This document shows, piece after piece, positions 10,755-23,447 of a stretch of 64,000 bases of DNA. Within the stretch, counting starts at the first letter, position 1; every line of letters starts with the position of its first letter. Under the pieces are notes generated by a model that was given only the letters and a program-made list of their open reading frames with translations, did no database searches and was not told the origin of the DNA. This stretch comes from Aspidiotus rigidus (Eukaryota > Arthropoda > Insecta > Hemiptera > Diaspididae): the NCBI GenBank assembly GCA_035079385.1, contig JAVHKY010000023.1:4790001-4854000 (forward strand), in the 5' to 3' direction. A program made the translations under genes and the position numbers.

Positions 10755-10990
10755 TAGACCATGTCGACCGTCGATTTGACGTCGATTCTTGGTGGAAAAC
10801 GTAAATCGACCGAGTTGATTTAGTTCTGGCCTAACGTCGACCGCAAATCGACTAGAAGTTGATTTATTGTTGTGGTCGCATTAGATTCATGTCGACAATA
10901 AGTCGACATCTCGCCGATTGGCGGTCGACATTGGGGCAGAACTAAATCGACTTAGAATCGACGTCGATTTACGTGTTTTCAAGACGACGT
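10755..10990. repeat. Diverged inverted repeat rich in GTCGAC/TCGATT
   Basis: The left arm (GTGGAAAACGTAAATCGACC, then GATTTAGTTCTGGCC) pairs with the right arm (GCAGAACTAAATCGACTTAG, then TTTACGTGTTTTC) about a centre near 10880. More than a dozen TCGA tetramers cluster in 230 bp. It is a MITE-like foldback; the ends near ACCATG/GACGTGGTTCAT are imprecise. Confidence 0.6.
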
Positions 10991-10999
10991 GGTTCATCG

Positions 11000-13540
11000 G
11001 GTAAGACATTGTCTGATCAAGTGAAATTTAGAATATCAAAGATTTCTTAAATCAAAAAACTACGAACGAATTAAGACAATATTTGAACTTTTGTTTTCAA
11101 CGCGATCACGAGTCGGGGGCGTTGATGGTAGTTGTATAGTGTCATGGAGGAGGGTTCTAGAAGAAATTGAAGTGCAATATTTAATAGAACCATCACCTTA
11201 ATCTCGCGTATGAAGGAATGCGAATGGTGTTACCACTTTCCCTAGAAACATCATACTGGCCCCCAGCTATATCAGCTATGTTATTCGAAAAACTTTCCAC
11301 CCACGCAAATCCTAAACTTGCTGGCTCGAGAATAAAGGAGCAGAGCGAGAAGTTAAGATCGACAATCGAGACTTACGCTTCACTTTTACTCTGACCAATA
11401 ATTACTCGACTGTCATAAAAGATAAGTTGTGCACTCTATTCCGCACTCACTTTAAAATCACACAATGAAAGTAAGTGAATTTTATCGCAAGAGAGATACG
11501 AATGTTTTTTGTGATTCTATGTAAAATTACAAAAATTGAATTCACGAGGTTTAATTTGCTTGTGTATCTCGCGGCCGTTTGCATTTGTGACTCAACCAAT
11601 TCCCCGCTCTTGACTCGTGACTCGAATACTCGACCGGGATTATCGTGCTAAGCCGTGACAAAGACACGAGCAAACGTACTTGAACTTGTATTCGATTTTT
11701 TTATGTTCGTGTAATTAGGGTATAGGGAAGAAAAATAGAAGCGAAAAAAAATATGCGGTACGTACATAAACAACCATCCAATTTGTTATTAAGACTTTCT
11801 CATCTCGGAGTATAAGTGTTGAGAACTTTGCACCGACTGCATTCAGACACGACCCGTAGAATGTTAGACGGCTAGAAAATGAACTACTCATTTTAACAAC
11901 AATCTCGCATTAAACTTGGTGCAGTTTGATGAGAACAGGTGGAGAATGCACCAGTCGGCTGACCTCCACTGAATCATATGATATTGAATCAGATGATTAT
12001 GTAACGTACGATATTCAATACATACGTTATGACGCTAAAATGATGACAAATCTTCTATAAGAGATTTTTATAGCCTTGAACGTGCGTCATATTGAAAAAG
12101 ATTTCTGAATTTTCGGATTCACGAGATATGCGAGCTGATGTGTTCCAGCTCCAGGGTCGTTGAATTGCACATACTACTATAGAGAAAATATTTGCTAGGT
12201 ACACGTCAGCACTGAATACAGATTTTTCATCTATTGCAAATGAGTGTCTGGAATGAACAGTTTTACAGTTCAATCAGGTTGAAATGCTAAACAGTTGACG
12301 TGTTCTCGAATTACGAATAAAATTTTATTATACCCGGGTGAAAGAATTGTGTGGTATTAGCATTCTCGGAATCACGTGATAATGACCCTGAATTTAGAAG
12401 AATTTTCGGGCTTCTTCACAGCAAATTTTTCGATGTATGTCAATGACGGCGTTGGAGAAGTATATTTTATTCCTATTATAATTGTTTTAAAAATATTGTA
12501 AAAAACCAAATATAACGTGTTAAGCATGCATGCGAAAACTGGCCCTCCTAAAAATAATCACGCGATTCGCGTATTCTTTGTTAATGAGGGGAGGGGGCTC
12601 TTTATGAGACGACGCTGCGTCCCTACGCGAAAATATGAAATTTTTTGGAATACCGTTTCACGCTAATTAGTGTTGTAACAATCGAATAACCTTCGTAATT
12701 AAGTTTTACAGGCGTGTTAGAGGAAAATATAATACGTTATCAAAATTATTTTCGTGGTCGGGCTCGTTACATATTTATAACATTGTTACAGAACAATGAG
12801 GGATAACATTATCCCATACATAAAAACTTCTTTAACACTTGTTTTCTTTTCTGAATCAATAGTCAATTTACTTTGAAATATTGATCATGAATCATAAACA
12901 AGAACTACTTAAAGTAACCACGATGACTGATCTTAAAAAGCAGATGATATTAGCGAACGAAGCTTTATTTGTTTCGCGAGTATCTCACCTGTCGAATTAT
13001 CTTCTCATCCCATCTTAATTGGAACAAAATAAAAACGTTGAAAAATTTAAAACGGTTTTAGGTTTGGAAACGGATTTTGAGCAGTAAAAGAATGCAGACA
13101 ATTTCTCGCTAGAAATTCGTCTCATGATTAAGAATGAATTTTCTGTTTCTCCGTTGTGTTTCCTTTTTTTAAATCACAGCTCTCATCCGGTTACAGACAT
13201 GCTGAATCATACGAGAACTTCTCAATCGAAAGCAGTCCGTAGAACCTTTTGCCAAAACCAGTATGTCAGTGTCTGCAGAAGGCTAGGTTTTCTTTCTCAT
13301 TATTTTCAAGAATGATCCTAACACGTTTCTCACTAAAATGGTCCAAATCCAAGCTTCATCACCGGGATACCCGTTTTTTTTTCATTTCATGGAATTTCCG
13401 CATTTGCATCCGACTAGAAAAAGATTTCTATTGACTAGACAATTTTTGGTGCTGGGGAGAGGAACTTTTCGACTCTCAAGCTGGTACAGAAAAGGTGGAG
13501 AACTTTGGGAAAATATCCACTCTCGAGCTGTTGCAAATAA
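11000..13540. other. Unique-looking NADK intron, no gene seen
   Basis: AT-rich sequence without clear repeats. Short frames (12055-12273 minus, 13124-13553 plus) show no motif. This is one of the few long stretches here not obviously made of mobile DNA. Confidence 0.5.
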
Positions 13541-13547
13541 TTATATA

Positions 13548-14414
13548 TGTTAGCGTTAGAGTATGAAATTCAGTTAATGTATGATCTAACTAGGGATTAC
13601 ATGTAATAACAAGGCATTTCAGTTGGAGTATTGAAAACAATATTTTTTTTTACAGATAAACTAGTGACTTTAAATAATAACTAGATATTTCATGCATTAA
13701 CAGAAGACACTTAGCTAAAGTATATAAAAACAAAATAAAAAAGTGTTGAAAAATAAATTGGCAAAATTGTAAATTACAACTTATTTTCGCACGAGTTACT
13801 GTTAGTGCAACGAGAGTTACAGAGCAAACCTTTCTTTCGGCATGCACACCTTGTCCTCTTACTACTGGAACACTTAGTGGTGCAATTACACTTCACAGAG
13901 CCCTGCTTTCCACTCAGCGATAGTGAAGAGGCGGCCGTACGTAGTGAGACTGACGATGATGCAGCAGGTACTTCATTTATGTAATTTTTCTCTGCATAAA
14001 CCAAATAGTGATCGTGAGTACAGGCATGTTAAGATACCACTGCGTGTCTCGCGTCTATCATGATTATCTGCTGATCTCCATCACGCATGCCAGCATAGTG
14101 CGTGCATCTGTTTTTCCTCGATCTACATCTGGTATCTAGTACCTTTGCCGGCTAGGGCACAAGCCAAATTGCTCAAGGTGACTCGGCAAACTTTTGTTTT
14201 CATTCCTCCTCAATAATTTCCTCTCAGAACACCCCTGACCTTCAATCAAATATTATTCATTTATGCATTAACTGTTTTCTCTTCGTTAGTTCATACATTA
14301 GCAAGTTATAACATTTAAATAGGGAAAATTTAACGCTTAACGACCTGATTTAGTTAATGCATATAATAGCTAGTTCATCCGTACATTAACGGATTTCACA
14401 CTCTAACGCTAACA
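13548..14414 (-). mobile_element. Ginger-like DNA element, internally deleted
   Basis: Terminal inverted repeats start TGTTAGCGTTAGAGT at 13548 and end with the complement ACTCTAACGCTAACA at 14414, with similarity continuing about 45 bp inward. A perfect 4-bp target duplication TATA flanks it (13544-13547, 14415-14418). TGTNR ends and 4-bp duplications match the Ginger superfamily. The only coding remnant is a cysteine-rich C-terminal exon (13774-13991, minus); the integrase core is missing. Confidence 0.7.
13774..13991 (-). pseudogene. Cysteine-rich (CXC-type) C-terminal exon of a Ginger-like integrase protein
   Basis: After an acceptor TTTATGCAG (AG at 13992-13993) the frame is open to a TAA. 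The last ~45 residues are CNCTTKCSSSKRTRCACRK then GLLCNSRCTNSNSCEN, a pattern of nine or ten cysteines resembling the tail found in transposon integrase proteins annotated as KRAB-A domain-containing 2-like in insects. A paralogous exon is at 33261-33493. The apparent start upstream is a TTG, so this is an exon, not a whole gene. No catalytic domain is nearby. Confidence 0.55.
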
Positions 14415-14419
14415 TATAC

Positions 14420-15082
14420 ATAAGAAATGGAATTTAGAAAAAAAGGGACCTAGGAATGATATTATTTAGAGGGGGAAAATTACCTATCCTTCATGGATCT
14501 TCTCGTTGAATCGACTCTTCCACTCACAGTGCTCAACATCCAGTCTCTGGATCCTCAAAATCTGGAGAACACTCCATACAGACGAACAGAATTAATTGAA
14601 ATTAGATCACCGAATTAATCTTTCCGATCCAGTACGTCTCAGCTTCTTGAAAATAAGTTGTGGATAAAATCAGGTCGATCCTAAGGTCGCTCAACATAAA
14701 TTTCTGACATGGGTTGCTATACCGACCTCCAACTTACGCTGATACATGCAGAGTCCACACTTCTTTACGGGCCAAAACAGAATTCACAAAATTTTTACCG
14801 AATTCAAATAGGAACATTAAGCATTTTAAGACATGATTACAACCTTACAACAATGTCCGGCCACCAACAGGCATTTATTGTTTTTTTTTCTTTTCGTTCC
14901 TGTGGCAACACTGAAATTCTTTATGCCGATAGCCCAAGATCCTATAAATCAGCGTCTCAACGAGTGTAATGTTGGGCCACGCGTTGCGTTTCACCACGCC
15001 TCAACGTGTATATGTGATGTTTTGAGCGAAAAGGTTGAAAAACAAACCAAATTGGCCCAGTAAAACGGTCAGACAGGCTGTC

Positions 15083-15113
<31 letters not shown>

Positions 15114-15525
15114 ATTACATCTAACCAGAGAAATACATAATTATAAAAAAAGTTGGAAAAAAAAATCAATCAATCAAACAAATAACCAAACAAACAAACA
15201 AACAAACAAACAAACAAACAAACAAACAAACAAACAACAAAAAACAAAAAAAAAGAAGAAAAATACAAATTTTTTTATGGTCTTGAAGAAATTGTTCAAA
15301 GAAGTATCCAGAAGAAGTCTCAATCAAGGAAAACTTGAGAACACCTCAAGTGAGACAATATTGAGTGCTTGATGTCTCATCTGGGGGGCAAGTTTTTGAA
15401 TAAATAAAACTACTATTTCCTTGGCAAAATTTTTCTCAGAAACTCTGGAAGGGTCAAGGACTCAAAATTCTTTCAAGGTCCTCTTTCAATGTACATAGAT
15501 CGAAAGTGAAAACTTCTGCCAGTCC
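14420..15525. other. Non-coding with poly-T and (CAAA)n tracts
   Basis: Contains a T tract at about 15081-15107 and (CAAA)n at about 15175-15240. Nothing coding is supported; frames at 14709-15063 lack motifs. Confidence 0.5.
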
Positions 15526-15529
15526 CCCT

Positions 15530-16790
15530 ATGGTTCAGGCTGAAGCGGACGACCGAGTGTGCAGTAGATACGTATTTGTTTTGCACAGCCGTCAGCCTCG
15601 ACATGAGAAGCGTGTTCAATTCAATTCCACGGAAAAGTATATTGGAAGCCCTTATGGACCAGAAATGCCCGCATACCTGCTCAAGAAATCAGTCTTGTGT
15701 AGCGTCATCTAACGGGATTTTCAATATGAAGACGCCATCTGGTATTAAGCTATCTGCTGCGCGGATGATATAATGGTGGTAAGTACAGCTGAGACAATTG
15801 TAGTGTGGAGAGCAGGGTAAACCGGGCCCTAGAGGTAGGGACAAGTTGGATCGAGCTGGACAGACTAGAACTTGCAGTAGGTAAGACGATGGTCAGTCCA
15901 GTCCACCCACCTTTCACCGGCAAAGTCTGGAAATCAAGACCAAGAAGGTAATGAAAGCACCTAGGCACCTGGTTTGACTCAAAGCTCATCTTCAGGCACT
16001 ACTTCCTAGAAAAGGCGGGCAGGATAGTTACATACCTAAGCTACCTGCCAAGAAAAGCAAGAAAACAAACCATGATGAGTACTACCATGTCGATCCTCCT
16101 GTATGGTGGCCCAGTATGTGCCGCCTTCATGAAGATACCCTATAGAAGGAGAGAGATGGAAATGATCCAACGACGGGAGGCTCTTTGCTTATTAGCACGT
16201 TACCCACCACTCGAACTCCTTAATGAGGAGAGAGCATTGATGCTTAAAGCAAAGAAGAGGCTTTACGGATCAAGCAAATGACCACACGCTCTTAAGTGAG
16301 AATTGCTCAGAATGAGCTGTGGAGAAATAATACGCGACCTCGACTAATGGATTAACCAAGACCATGATCAGCTGAACATTTAACTGGCGCAGGTATTAAG
16401 CGGCCATGATTCCTTCATGAGAGGTTGAAATAAGTCGAGCAGGCAACGTGTTCGCACTGTATCTAAGGGCGGGATGATGCACCACAGCATACTTTATTTG
16501 AGTGTAAGGTGGGGAGGCGTGAGCGGGGCCAGCGTAGCCGGTCTTCTCAACAGATTGAGATAGATGAAGCGCTTGTATAGAGCAGCCTGATAACCACCGT
16601 GCTAGGTTCCAAAGAAGCATGGATTTGCAGGCACAGTCATGATGAAGAAGAAAATGGATCTGGAATGGAACAGCCAAATGCAGAACCACGCTATGGACAC
16701 CTGTGTACCACCCATGTCAGATGTACAGGACGAAGAGGAAGAATAATTCAGCCTCAAAGAGACTCTAAAGCAATCTACTATATCTAAGTT
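15530..16790 (+). pseudogene. Degenerate R1-type LINE (reverse transcriptase and C-terminus)
   Basis: In broken frames the translation runs from an RT motif-A-like block (SLDMRSVFNSIPRKSILEAL, about 15590) through RT thumb-like sequence and the post-RT region to a C-terminal Cys/His block around 16470-16520. Several frameshifts and stops disrupt it. The layout and sequence style fit R1/I-group non-LTR elements. It is inactive. Confidence 0.7.
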
Positions 16791-16794
16791 GGTG

Positions 16795-17735
16795 TTTTTG
16801 TTGTGTATTCTCAAGTTTTGAGGTGCAGCAACTTGGCGGTTGCCAATAATAAGAGGGGGTTTGCCGAGGAGGTTCTTCCAACACTGAACTTGAGTCCGTA
16901 AGGGTCGATTCCAGTGTACGAAGAAAGAAAATTAATGCATGCAACCCGCACATACTCCACCATGAAGAACAGGCGGCGCTGCAATTGTAACAAAGCGAGT
17001 CCCCCTTTTCTATATACATAAATACCTTAAAAGTTCAAAGTTTCCTCCCACTTCTCTCGTACAATGCTCGATAGACAACATTTTTCCTAAAACCCCACAG
17101 AGACCATCGATTTTTTGCAAGAAAAATTTCTCTTTAACGTTCACAGAGAAATTCGAGACAAGTATTAATTTGAGGATCGAAAATCTCGTGAGTAATATTT
17201 CTGCTTTGCTTTTTACTCTCGTGAGTATCTGTCATTCCGTACGTTATTGGCTTCGAAATTTTGACAGAAGAACTAATTATAAGTGATTCATGAGATGATG
17301 AGAAAATTGCGAGCTTCTAATATAAGAATCTTTCGATGACAATTAAATTTTCTAAACGAAATTCGTAATACCTAAGACTAGACACGTGAGTGCGTCATGA
17401 TATATACGAGGTAAAGAAATTGATAGTAAAGCCAATATTATATTGGAATTTGATCAAAAAGTTTTCTACGGATTTTTAGATCCAATTTTGTGTGTTAGGT
17501 ATTGTCGTTGAAAAAAATATCACTTACTCTACTGAGAAGTCATTATGCATAGAAAAACACTTTGTGGAATCTGAAAGAATTTTCGATTAGGAAATTATAT
17601 CACGACTCGAAAGAATTTTTCAAGACCGTGTGAAAAGAAGAATTTGTACTTATTCCGAGAAAATAGATTGATGTTTACAAGAAATTTTAAATTATCGTAG
17701 ACAGTTTATTTCCAAGGCAAGAAATTTAATTTTTA
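16795..17735. other. No gene seen
   Basis: AT-rich sequence. Frames around 16765-17019 are antisense shadows. No motif, repeat or RNA was recognised. Confidence 0.45.
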
Positions 17736-17739
17736 CAAT

Positions 17740-20040
17740 GGCACCAACTGAAAATGTCAACCAAGCTGAACACTTCAGAACAGGACTCAAGTTCTGGAGT
17801 CTACGGTGCAATACGTACCTTATTAAATTTTCCAAACCATAATATACCAGAAACCATTCGTATTATTTATCAATATCCGAAGAAAGAAAACTCTTCACTC
17901 AACACTACCTTTTTTGACCATCAACAAGCTTTTCTCCTAGTGTGATACCACTACATATGTCAAAAACTTCACCTCATAGGACAGAGTTTCCTGTATGAAA
18001 GATGCATAATAGTTAGGATTAAAGACCAACTCTCTTCTCACCAAACCATCCAGAACGGCGTCCCCCAAGGAAAAATCCGGAGTGTCTCACGTTTTTTGTT
18101 GGTTATTAATGATATCACAACTTGTACCTCTTTTCCCCTCACGCCACACCTTTGCGCCGATGATTACAGCATTTCTCTCTAATAATCAAACCCTCATCGA
18201 GCAACACGAATCCTCCTACAAACTTTGGATAAAATACCTGCATGAGCTTCAGGCTATGGTTTTTGCTTCTCCTCGAAGAAAACTGGTCTCGTCATCTTCA
18301 AAAAAAGAGATCCCATTTCTACCTTTCCACTTCTTTCCTTACAAAATTTTCAAATACCCTCCCGCAACTCCGCCAAACTCCTTGGATTACATTTCGATCA
18401 AAAACCTACCTGGACTCACCACATCAAAATTCTCAAAGCTAAATGCATTCGCGCCTTAAATATAGTGAAGTTTTCTCTCACCCTTTGAAATGCTGCAACA
18501 AAAAACTTCTTCTTCATCTTTACTAGAGTCCTATCCGCTTGCGGCTAGATTATGGAGCATCGGTCTTTAATCTAGCCAATAAATCGGCCCTCTCGTTGCT
18601 TCACGCCATTCAAACCTCCTTCCTGAGGATGGTTTTGGGTCCTAAACTTAGTTTATGTGCGGAAGCTCTTCACTTTCGTCGACTCGTTCTAACATTTAAC
18701 TTCTTAACAACTGTCTCTCAATTCCCTCTTCTCCCCTTTTTCTGTTCCATCTTCAAACCAAAGCACAACCTCCCTCCAGCTTCCAGAAACAAACTCGAAC
18801 ATACCCTCGTGGAAGCTTTCACACTTAACCCCCGTCTACCTATTTACATGTTATCTCCACCTAAGACCCTCACCCAACCAACCATCCGTTTATATCTCAC
18901 AGAAATTCCCAAATCCAACAGTACTTTTATCTCCCACGTAAGAAACATGATTCAGAATATCCTAATCACACTCTCTGTCTCACTGATGGCTCAAAAACTA
19001 AGAACAGAACGCCCTACGCATATTCCATACACGGGTCCATCGTCTCCCATCGCATCTCTAACACAATTACCATATTTATTGCCGAATTGTTGGCAATATT
19101 CGCTTGTTTTTCCCACCTCTCTCAACTCTCACCTTGTGCTAAATTTCTCCTCCTCACAGACTCACTTTCTTCACTACACTCTCTCACTAACCCATAGATC
19201 TCACACAAAGAATTATCCTCACGCTCCAAACTCTAACCTCAATTAACATCAACGCCATATTCATTTGGATACCTGGCCACATTGGCCTACCCGAACATGA
19301 CGTGGTAGACCAGGTAGCGAAACTAGCCACCTCCTTCGATACTATCACTGACTATAAAAATTACTACCACTCACTCTGCTTAAATTCTTGGGCCGAACTC
19401 CGGAAAACCCAACCTTCAAACAAACCTGAATTAAAAAGAGTCCCACCCCTATTCTAAATGTGAAAACACCGTCATCACTAGATTAAGAATAGGCCTTACT
19501 CTAATCACACACGCACATCTCATTGATTGAAACACCTCACCCTGCCCTCTCTGTCACGAACCCAACCTAAACGTCGATCACTTCTTCTCATTCCCTGTTT
19601 TCTGAAACCTTCGCTCTTCATTAAATGTCCCTTCTTACCTTCTGCAAGCTCTCAAAAACAACTCAAGACACCATCTCCCTTACACTTTAATACCTCCCTC
19701 TTAACCACTTCATTTCATCCAGATAATCTTTCATCTTCCTCTACTTTTAACATTCTGAGTTTACTTCCGTTCATTTAAATCAGCTACTTTCTCATTTTCC
19801 ATATTATTTCAATAATATCATTTTTCTATGAACCTTTTTTCATACAGCTCAAATTATGTCATTACTTTCCTTTCATAATATGAATTAATAGTCAATTTTG
19901 TTAATTTTAATTTTTTTCTCTCGTTCATTAAGTATTACCGGTATGTAATTATTATTTTACTTTTTTATGTCATTCTTTCATGTAAGTATTTGCGCATTTC
20001 GAGCTAATGGCCCTAGTGCAACTTTTTTTTTTTTTTTTTT
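17740..20040 (+). pseudogene. Degenerate I/Jockey-type LINE with reverse transcriptase and RNase H
   Basis: Read across frameshifts: RT blocks (FFDHQQAF about 17915; NGVPQG about 18056; LCADDYSISL about 18150, with an ADD version of the catalytic motif), a post-RT block (LDYGASVFNLANKSALSLLHA at 18542), an RNase H block (IWIPGHIGLPEHD about 19262), and a C-terminal Cys/His module (CPLCHE then VDHFF about 19540). The order EN-RT-RNaseH-CCHC-like tail fits I-superfamily LINEs. Many stops make it inactive. The endonuclease part is missing here; fragments at 36.1-39.0, 47.9-50.7 and 54.1-54.6 kb look like the same family. Confidence 0.8.
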
Positions 20041-20214
20041 CTTTTTTTATTTAAATTTAAAAATTACATTTAGTCATGAGAGTTGGGTGGGTTTTACCAT
20101 GGTTTTTCCCCACCCCTCTCATAACGAGTTCGAAAACACTGTATAACTATACACTTAACTCTACCTATTGAAAGAGGATATGACTTCTGTTTTTATTTCA
20201 TTTTACTTATTTTA

Positions 20215-20345
20215 TTATCTTATTTATTTATTTATTTTATTTTATTTTATTCTATTTTATTTTTATTTTTATTTTATTCTATTTTATTTTATTTTATTTA
20301 TTTATTTATTTATTTATTTATTATTTATTATTTTTTTATTTTTTT
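20215..20345. repeat. (TTTA)n/(TTTTA)n low-complexity tract
   Basis: Imperfect TTTTA and TTTA repeats. The 95-codon frame over it is an artefact. Confidence 0.95.
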
Positions 20346-20479
20346 TTTCCTTCCTTCTCCTCTCAGTCTATTTGATTTCTTTTTTGGTTTTTAATATCTT
20401 TCTTATATATCCATCCAATTTTTGGTGGCAACTTAAATGCTCCCTAAACAAATAAATAAAATAAATAAATACTAAAGAA

Positions 20480-21890
20480 GATCTTATGGAAGTTCGTTCA
20501 TCGCGAATCTTTCAGCTTCTGACGATGCCTTGACAGCAGAAAAGCTGACGAAATGAACTATCATTTAAATTGTCTTGTAGTTCGTGATAAACAAACCACA
20601 GAAAATTTCTTGGAATCGGAAGAAGATCGTAATGAAAATCTTATAAAATTGATTTCTACTTAGGATTTAATTCACATTATCAACTCAGAGTTGAGCACAC
20701 TGTATACTGGATAAAATTTTGAATATGAATGAAGCAAAAACACTTTGTTCATTAATATCCTTTACGGGAACGGTTACAAAAATTTTTGTGAGCGTAAAAG
20801 CTTTAGGAAGTACTTGAAGTCTTCACTGTTAAATTCTAAACAAATGGAATTCGCAAAATATGTCAGAAATGGTCATACTAAAGGGGACAAGAGACTCCGC
20901 AGTTTCTGAGTAGTCAAAATCATTGAGTTATTTTGTTAACTGTAAGTAGCTAAAAAAATTTGGGGGGAGTGGAGAAAGTGGGAGAGGGTGTAGTAACATG
21001 GACCCTGTAGGTACAAAATTCAATTCTGATTAGTTCACATAATTATAAATTTTTTTTCAAATAATTAAAATTTGATGTATTTTTGGGGATCATTTTTCAA
21101 ATTTTCGCCTCGATGGGTTGCTTTAAATGACTTTTTCACAATAAGTAAAATTGTCAAAAAGTTTCCAAGGATCAACTTTTTCCTGAAAATGTTTCTCCTA
21201 AAACTCATAGGAGAGAGGATATACGCAAGAAAGGGGGGTTTCCTGCGAGGGGAAGTGGCTGAAAAAATTGCACCCAAGCCTTATTCGTTCTAAATACATT
21301 CCGGATTAGGAATCAGTAATCAAAATGCTTTTGGCATGCCGATCGCGCGGATTTGGGAATTTGACTACACGGCGACAGCCGTTTACCCCAGAAAGTAAGA
21401 ATCAAAATTAGTAAAAGTCAGACGCCTCTGGTAACTTGAAGCGCCGAATTTCTGTACATGTAGGAAACAAAAATAATGCGCCGAACTTATTTTTAATTTC
21501 TATACCATGCGGTCTATTTTCACCAAACAGCTTCTTACTGAAAAAAATATTCGTTTGCTTATTCATCGAAGTTGCATTGCCATTATTTGACCTTCCCTTG
21601 AAAATTTTACGCGAGCGACTTAAACTTCTCGGTAAGACTACAGAATTGTTTTCTAAAAAAAAAAAAGAGACGAATAAATTTGATGGATTACGGTTATAAA
21701 AGTCATACTAAGCCTATTTTAGAGCGGGCACTTATTTCTACTTTTGATTATACTAGAAATATACTATTAATCATGAAGTCGGAAACCATAATTATTCCTA
21801 ACAAAACTTTAAAGTTCGAAAGAGGTATTGTAGAGGATTGGGTTTAAAAAATTTAAAGATTGTGGTAGCGCCTGAGGATCCTCCCCCTCG
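20480..21890. other. No gene seen
   Basis: AT-rich. Frames of 70-87 codons on both strands (21065-21293, 21436-21699) lack motifs. No clear repeat boundaries. Confidence 0.4.
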
Positions 21891-21894
21891 AACT

Positions 21895-22125
21895 GGATGG
21901 CTTCCTTAACGAAGTTGAACGAGGAACGAGGGGAACCTGTTCCATGGGTCGAACTGGTTTTTGTACTGAGAATTGAACTCAAAATTGGAGTCCCGAAGAA
22001 TTGCTCGAAAGTCCAATAAGTCCAAATTTTCTCAAGTCCCCCACCCATCAGCTCGCAAACCGAAATTTTTCCAAATCTCCCTCCTATCATATAAAGCTCA
22101 AAATATGAAATTCTTCAAGTTCAAC
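21895..22125 (+). mobile_element. HINE-like element, short copy
   Basis: The left-end module GGCTTCCTTAACGAAGTT, then GGGGAACCTGTTCCATGG, is followed by divergent sequence and two degenerate 45-bp units (22030-22110). The right hairpin end is not visible. Confidence 0.6.
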
Positions 22126-22300
22126 TCCTTCATTAGGTAGGGTAGGTTAATTTTTGTTAGACGGTGAAACGCCAAAACTCAGGTAAAGAGAATATATATG
22201 ACGATCGGACGTACTCTAAGTTAGAGCTATTATTCAAAACTTTCAAAATCTAGGCACGAGAAATTTGTGAAAAATTAAACTGACGATTAATTTCACTTAC

Positions 22301-22464
22301 AGCCAGGATTCTCTCCTTTGAGTCTTCAAATATTGGTCGTATTCAGAATCGGACAAAGTGTCCGAATTGGCCATGTAATCGAACTCTTTACCGAAGGCAT
22401 CACTGTGATCGAACTTTTTCGTAAGATAACACGTTTTAACATGACGAGATTTATTACGTTTCAT
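22301..22464 (-). CDS. NADK: Candidate alternative first coding exon of NAD kinase (proximal)
   Basis: From the ATG at 22464 the frame is open for 54 codons plus two bases (CT) to a GTAAGTG donor at 22300. Splicing to the exon at 4985 completes a Leu codon and continues RTRSLNAPSP. The encoded N-terminus is basic at first (MKRNKSRHVK) then acidic (NSDTLSDSEYDQY), ending QRRESW. The TTG upstream at 22500 is not a start codon, and a TAG lies in frame just above it, so the ATG at 22464 is preferred; an upstream acceptor (TTGTATAG) is possible. Assignment rests on phase, donor and strand; no transcript was seen. Confidence 0.6.
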
Positions 22465-22939
22465 GTCACCAACGATCGAGACAGAAGCGCACTCAGACAA
22501 ACACTATACAAATATCGAGAGTCTGACTAATTAATTCGACACCGGTATTATATTACTGATTCATTCGGACTTTTTTTTTCTTTTTGAAAGCGACGCATAC
22601 ATATTTAGATACACCCGGTACAAGTGGACTGTATATCGTATTAATACCCGGTAAAGAACAATCACACCGATCTACTTCTTTTTCGCATATTAAATACGAA
22701 ACGTGTTTTCACTCGAATCATAATAGCGATTACAAGTACGACAAAGTTTTACTAAATGCGCATGCGTTGAAATATTCATAATTAAAAATAATGCCAAAAA
22801 TTTTCAGCATTTCTCCTTGTCTTACGTTGGGAACTCCCGTCAAAATTTGAAATGCAAAATTAAACGCGAAAATCAAAATTCACAGCGCGTGATCGCACTA
22901 TACTTCAGAGGAAAACTGTGAGAAAACCGGATCGTTCTG

Positions 22940-23447
22940 AAAAATTGTTCGGTATACTTACGTTGATGACAGTATCATCCCCCCTTTTTTGAAACGGATG
23001 TACGTAAAATGATTTATTTTCTCATAAAGAGTCTAGGCATTCGTCAATTGGAGGATTGTATAATTTATTTTTTATATAAACCGAAAAATTGGCAGGTATC
23101 GAATTTTATATGACGTTATAATGGGTGATAATGAGAATCACGCGAATTACAGTTCCTCTTGGCACCTGTACCAGGATTTTGATGACTCGCAGACTTGGAT
23201 CGCGGGTAAAGTATTTGAACATTTCTCGGGTCAAAATATCTTTCCTCTAAACCAAATAAGAGAAATCAAGCACAACTTCTTCCGTAAAAATTTAATTATC
23301 ATTAGTCCCGGTCAAATATTTAAAAACGCTAACAGAGTAGAAACGGGAATTTTTTTTGATCTGATTCTTCCAATATTAGTGCCATCACCATTTTCCAAAG
23401 CAGATAGAAAATTTATCCTCGCGGATATAAAAATTTCTCATAAATGA
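22940..23447 (+). other. Coding-like frames of unknown origin
   Basis: Two adjacent plus-strand frames look protein-like: 22953-23113 (contains TYVDDSIIPPFF and FLIKSLGIRQLEDC) and 23121-23447 (108 codons from a real ATG, MGDNENHANY...). Both have mixed composition unlike the flanking AT-rich DNA, and they lie end to end in different frames. I do not recognise them. YVDD could be chance, since no other reverse-transcriptase block is near. An endogenous viral or unknown transposon fragment is possible. Confidence 0.25.

Noticed and set aside
15175..15240. Regular CAAA spacing considered as a CRISPR-like or telomeric array
   Set aside because: Simple (CAAA)n microsatellite without spacers; CRISPR is not expected in an animal nuclear genome.
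22301..22500. 67-residue ORF start at 22500
   Set aside because: The first codon there is TTG with an in-frame TAG just upstream; the ATG at 22464 is the credible start.
22953..23000. YVDD motif suggesting a reverse transcriptase
   Set aside because: No neighbouring RT blocks (A, B or thumb) and different context from the PLE YVDD; probably coincidence, kept only as an unknown coding-like frame.
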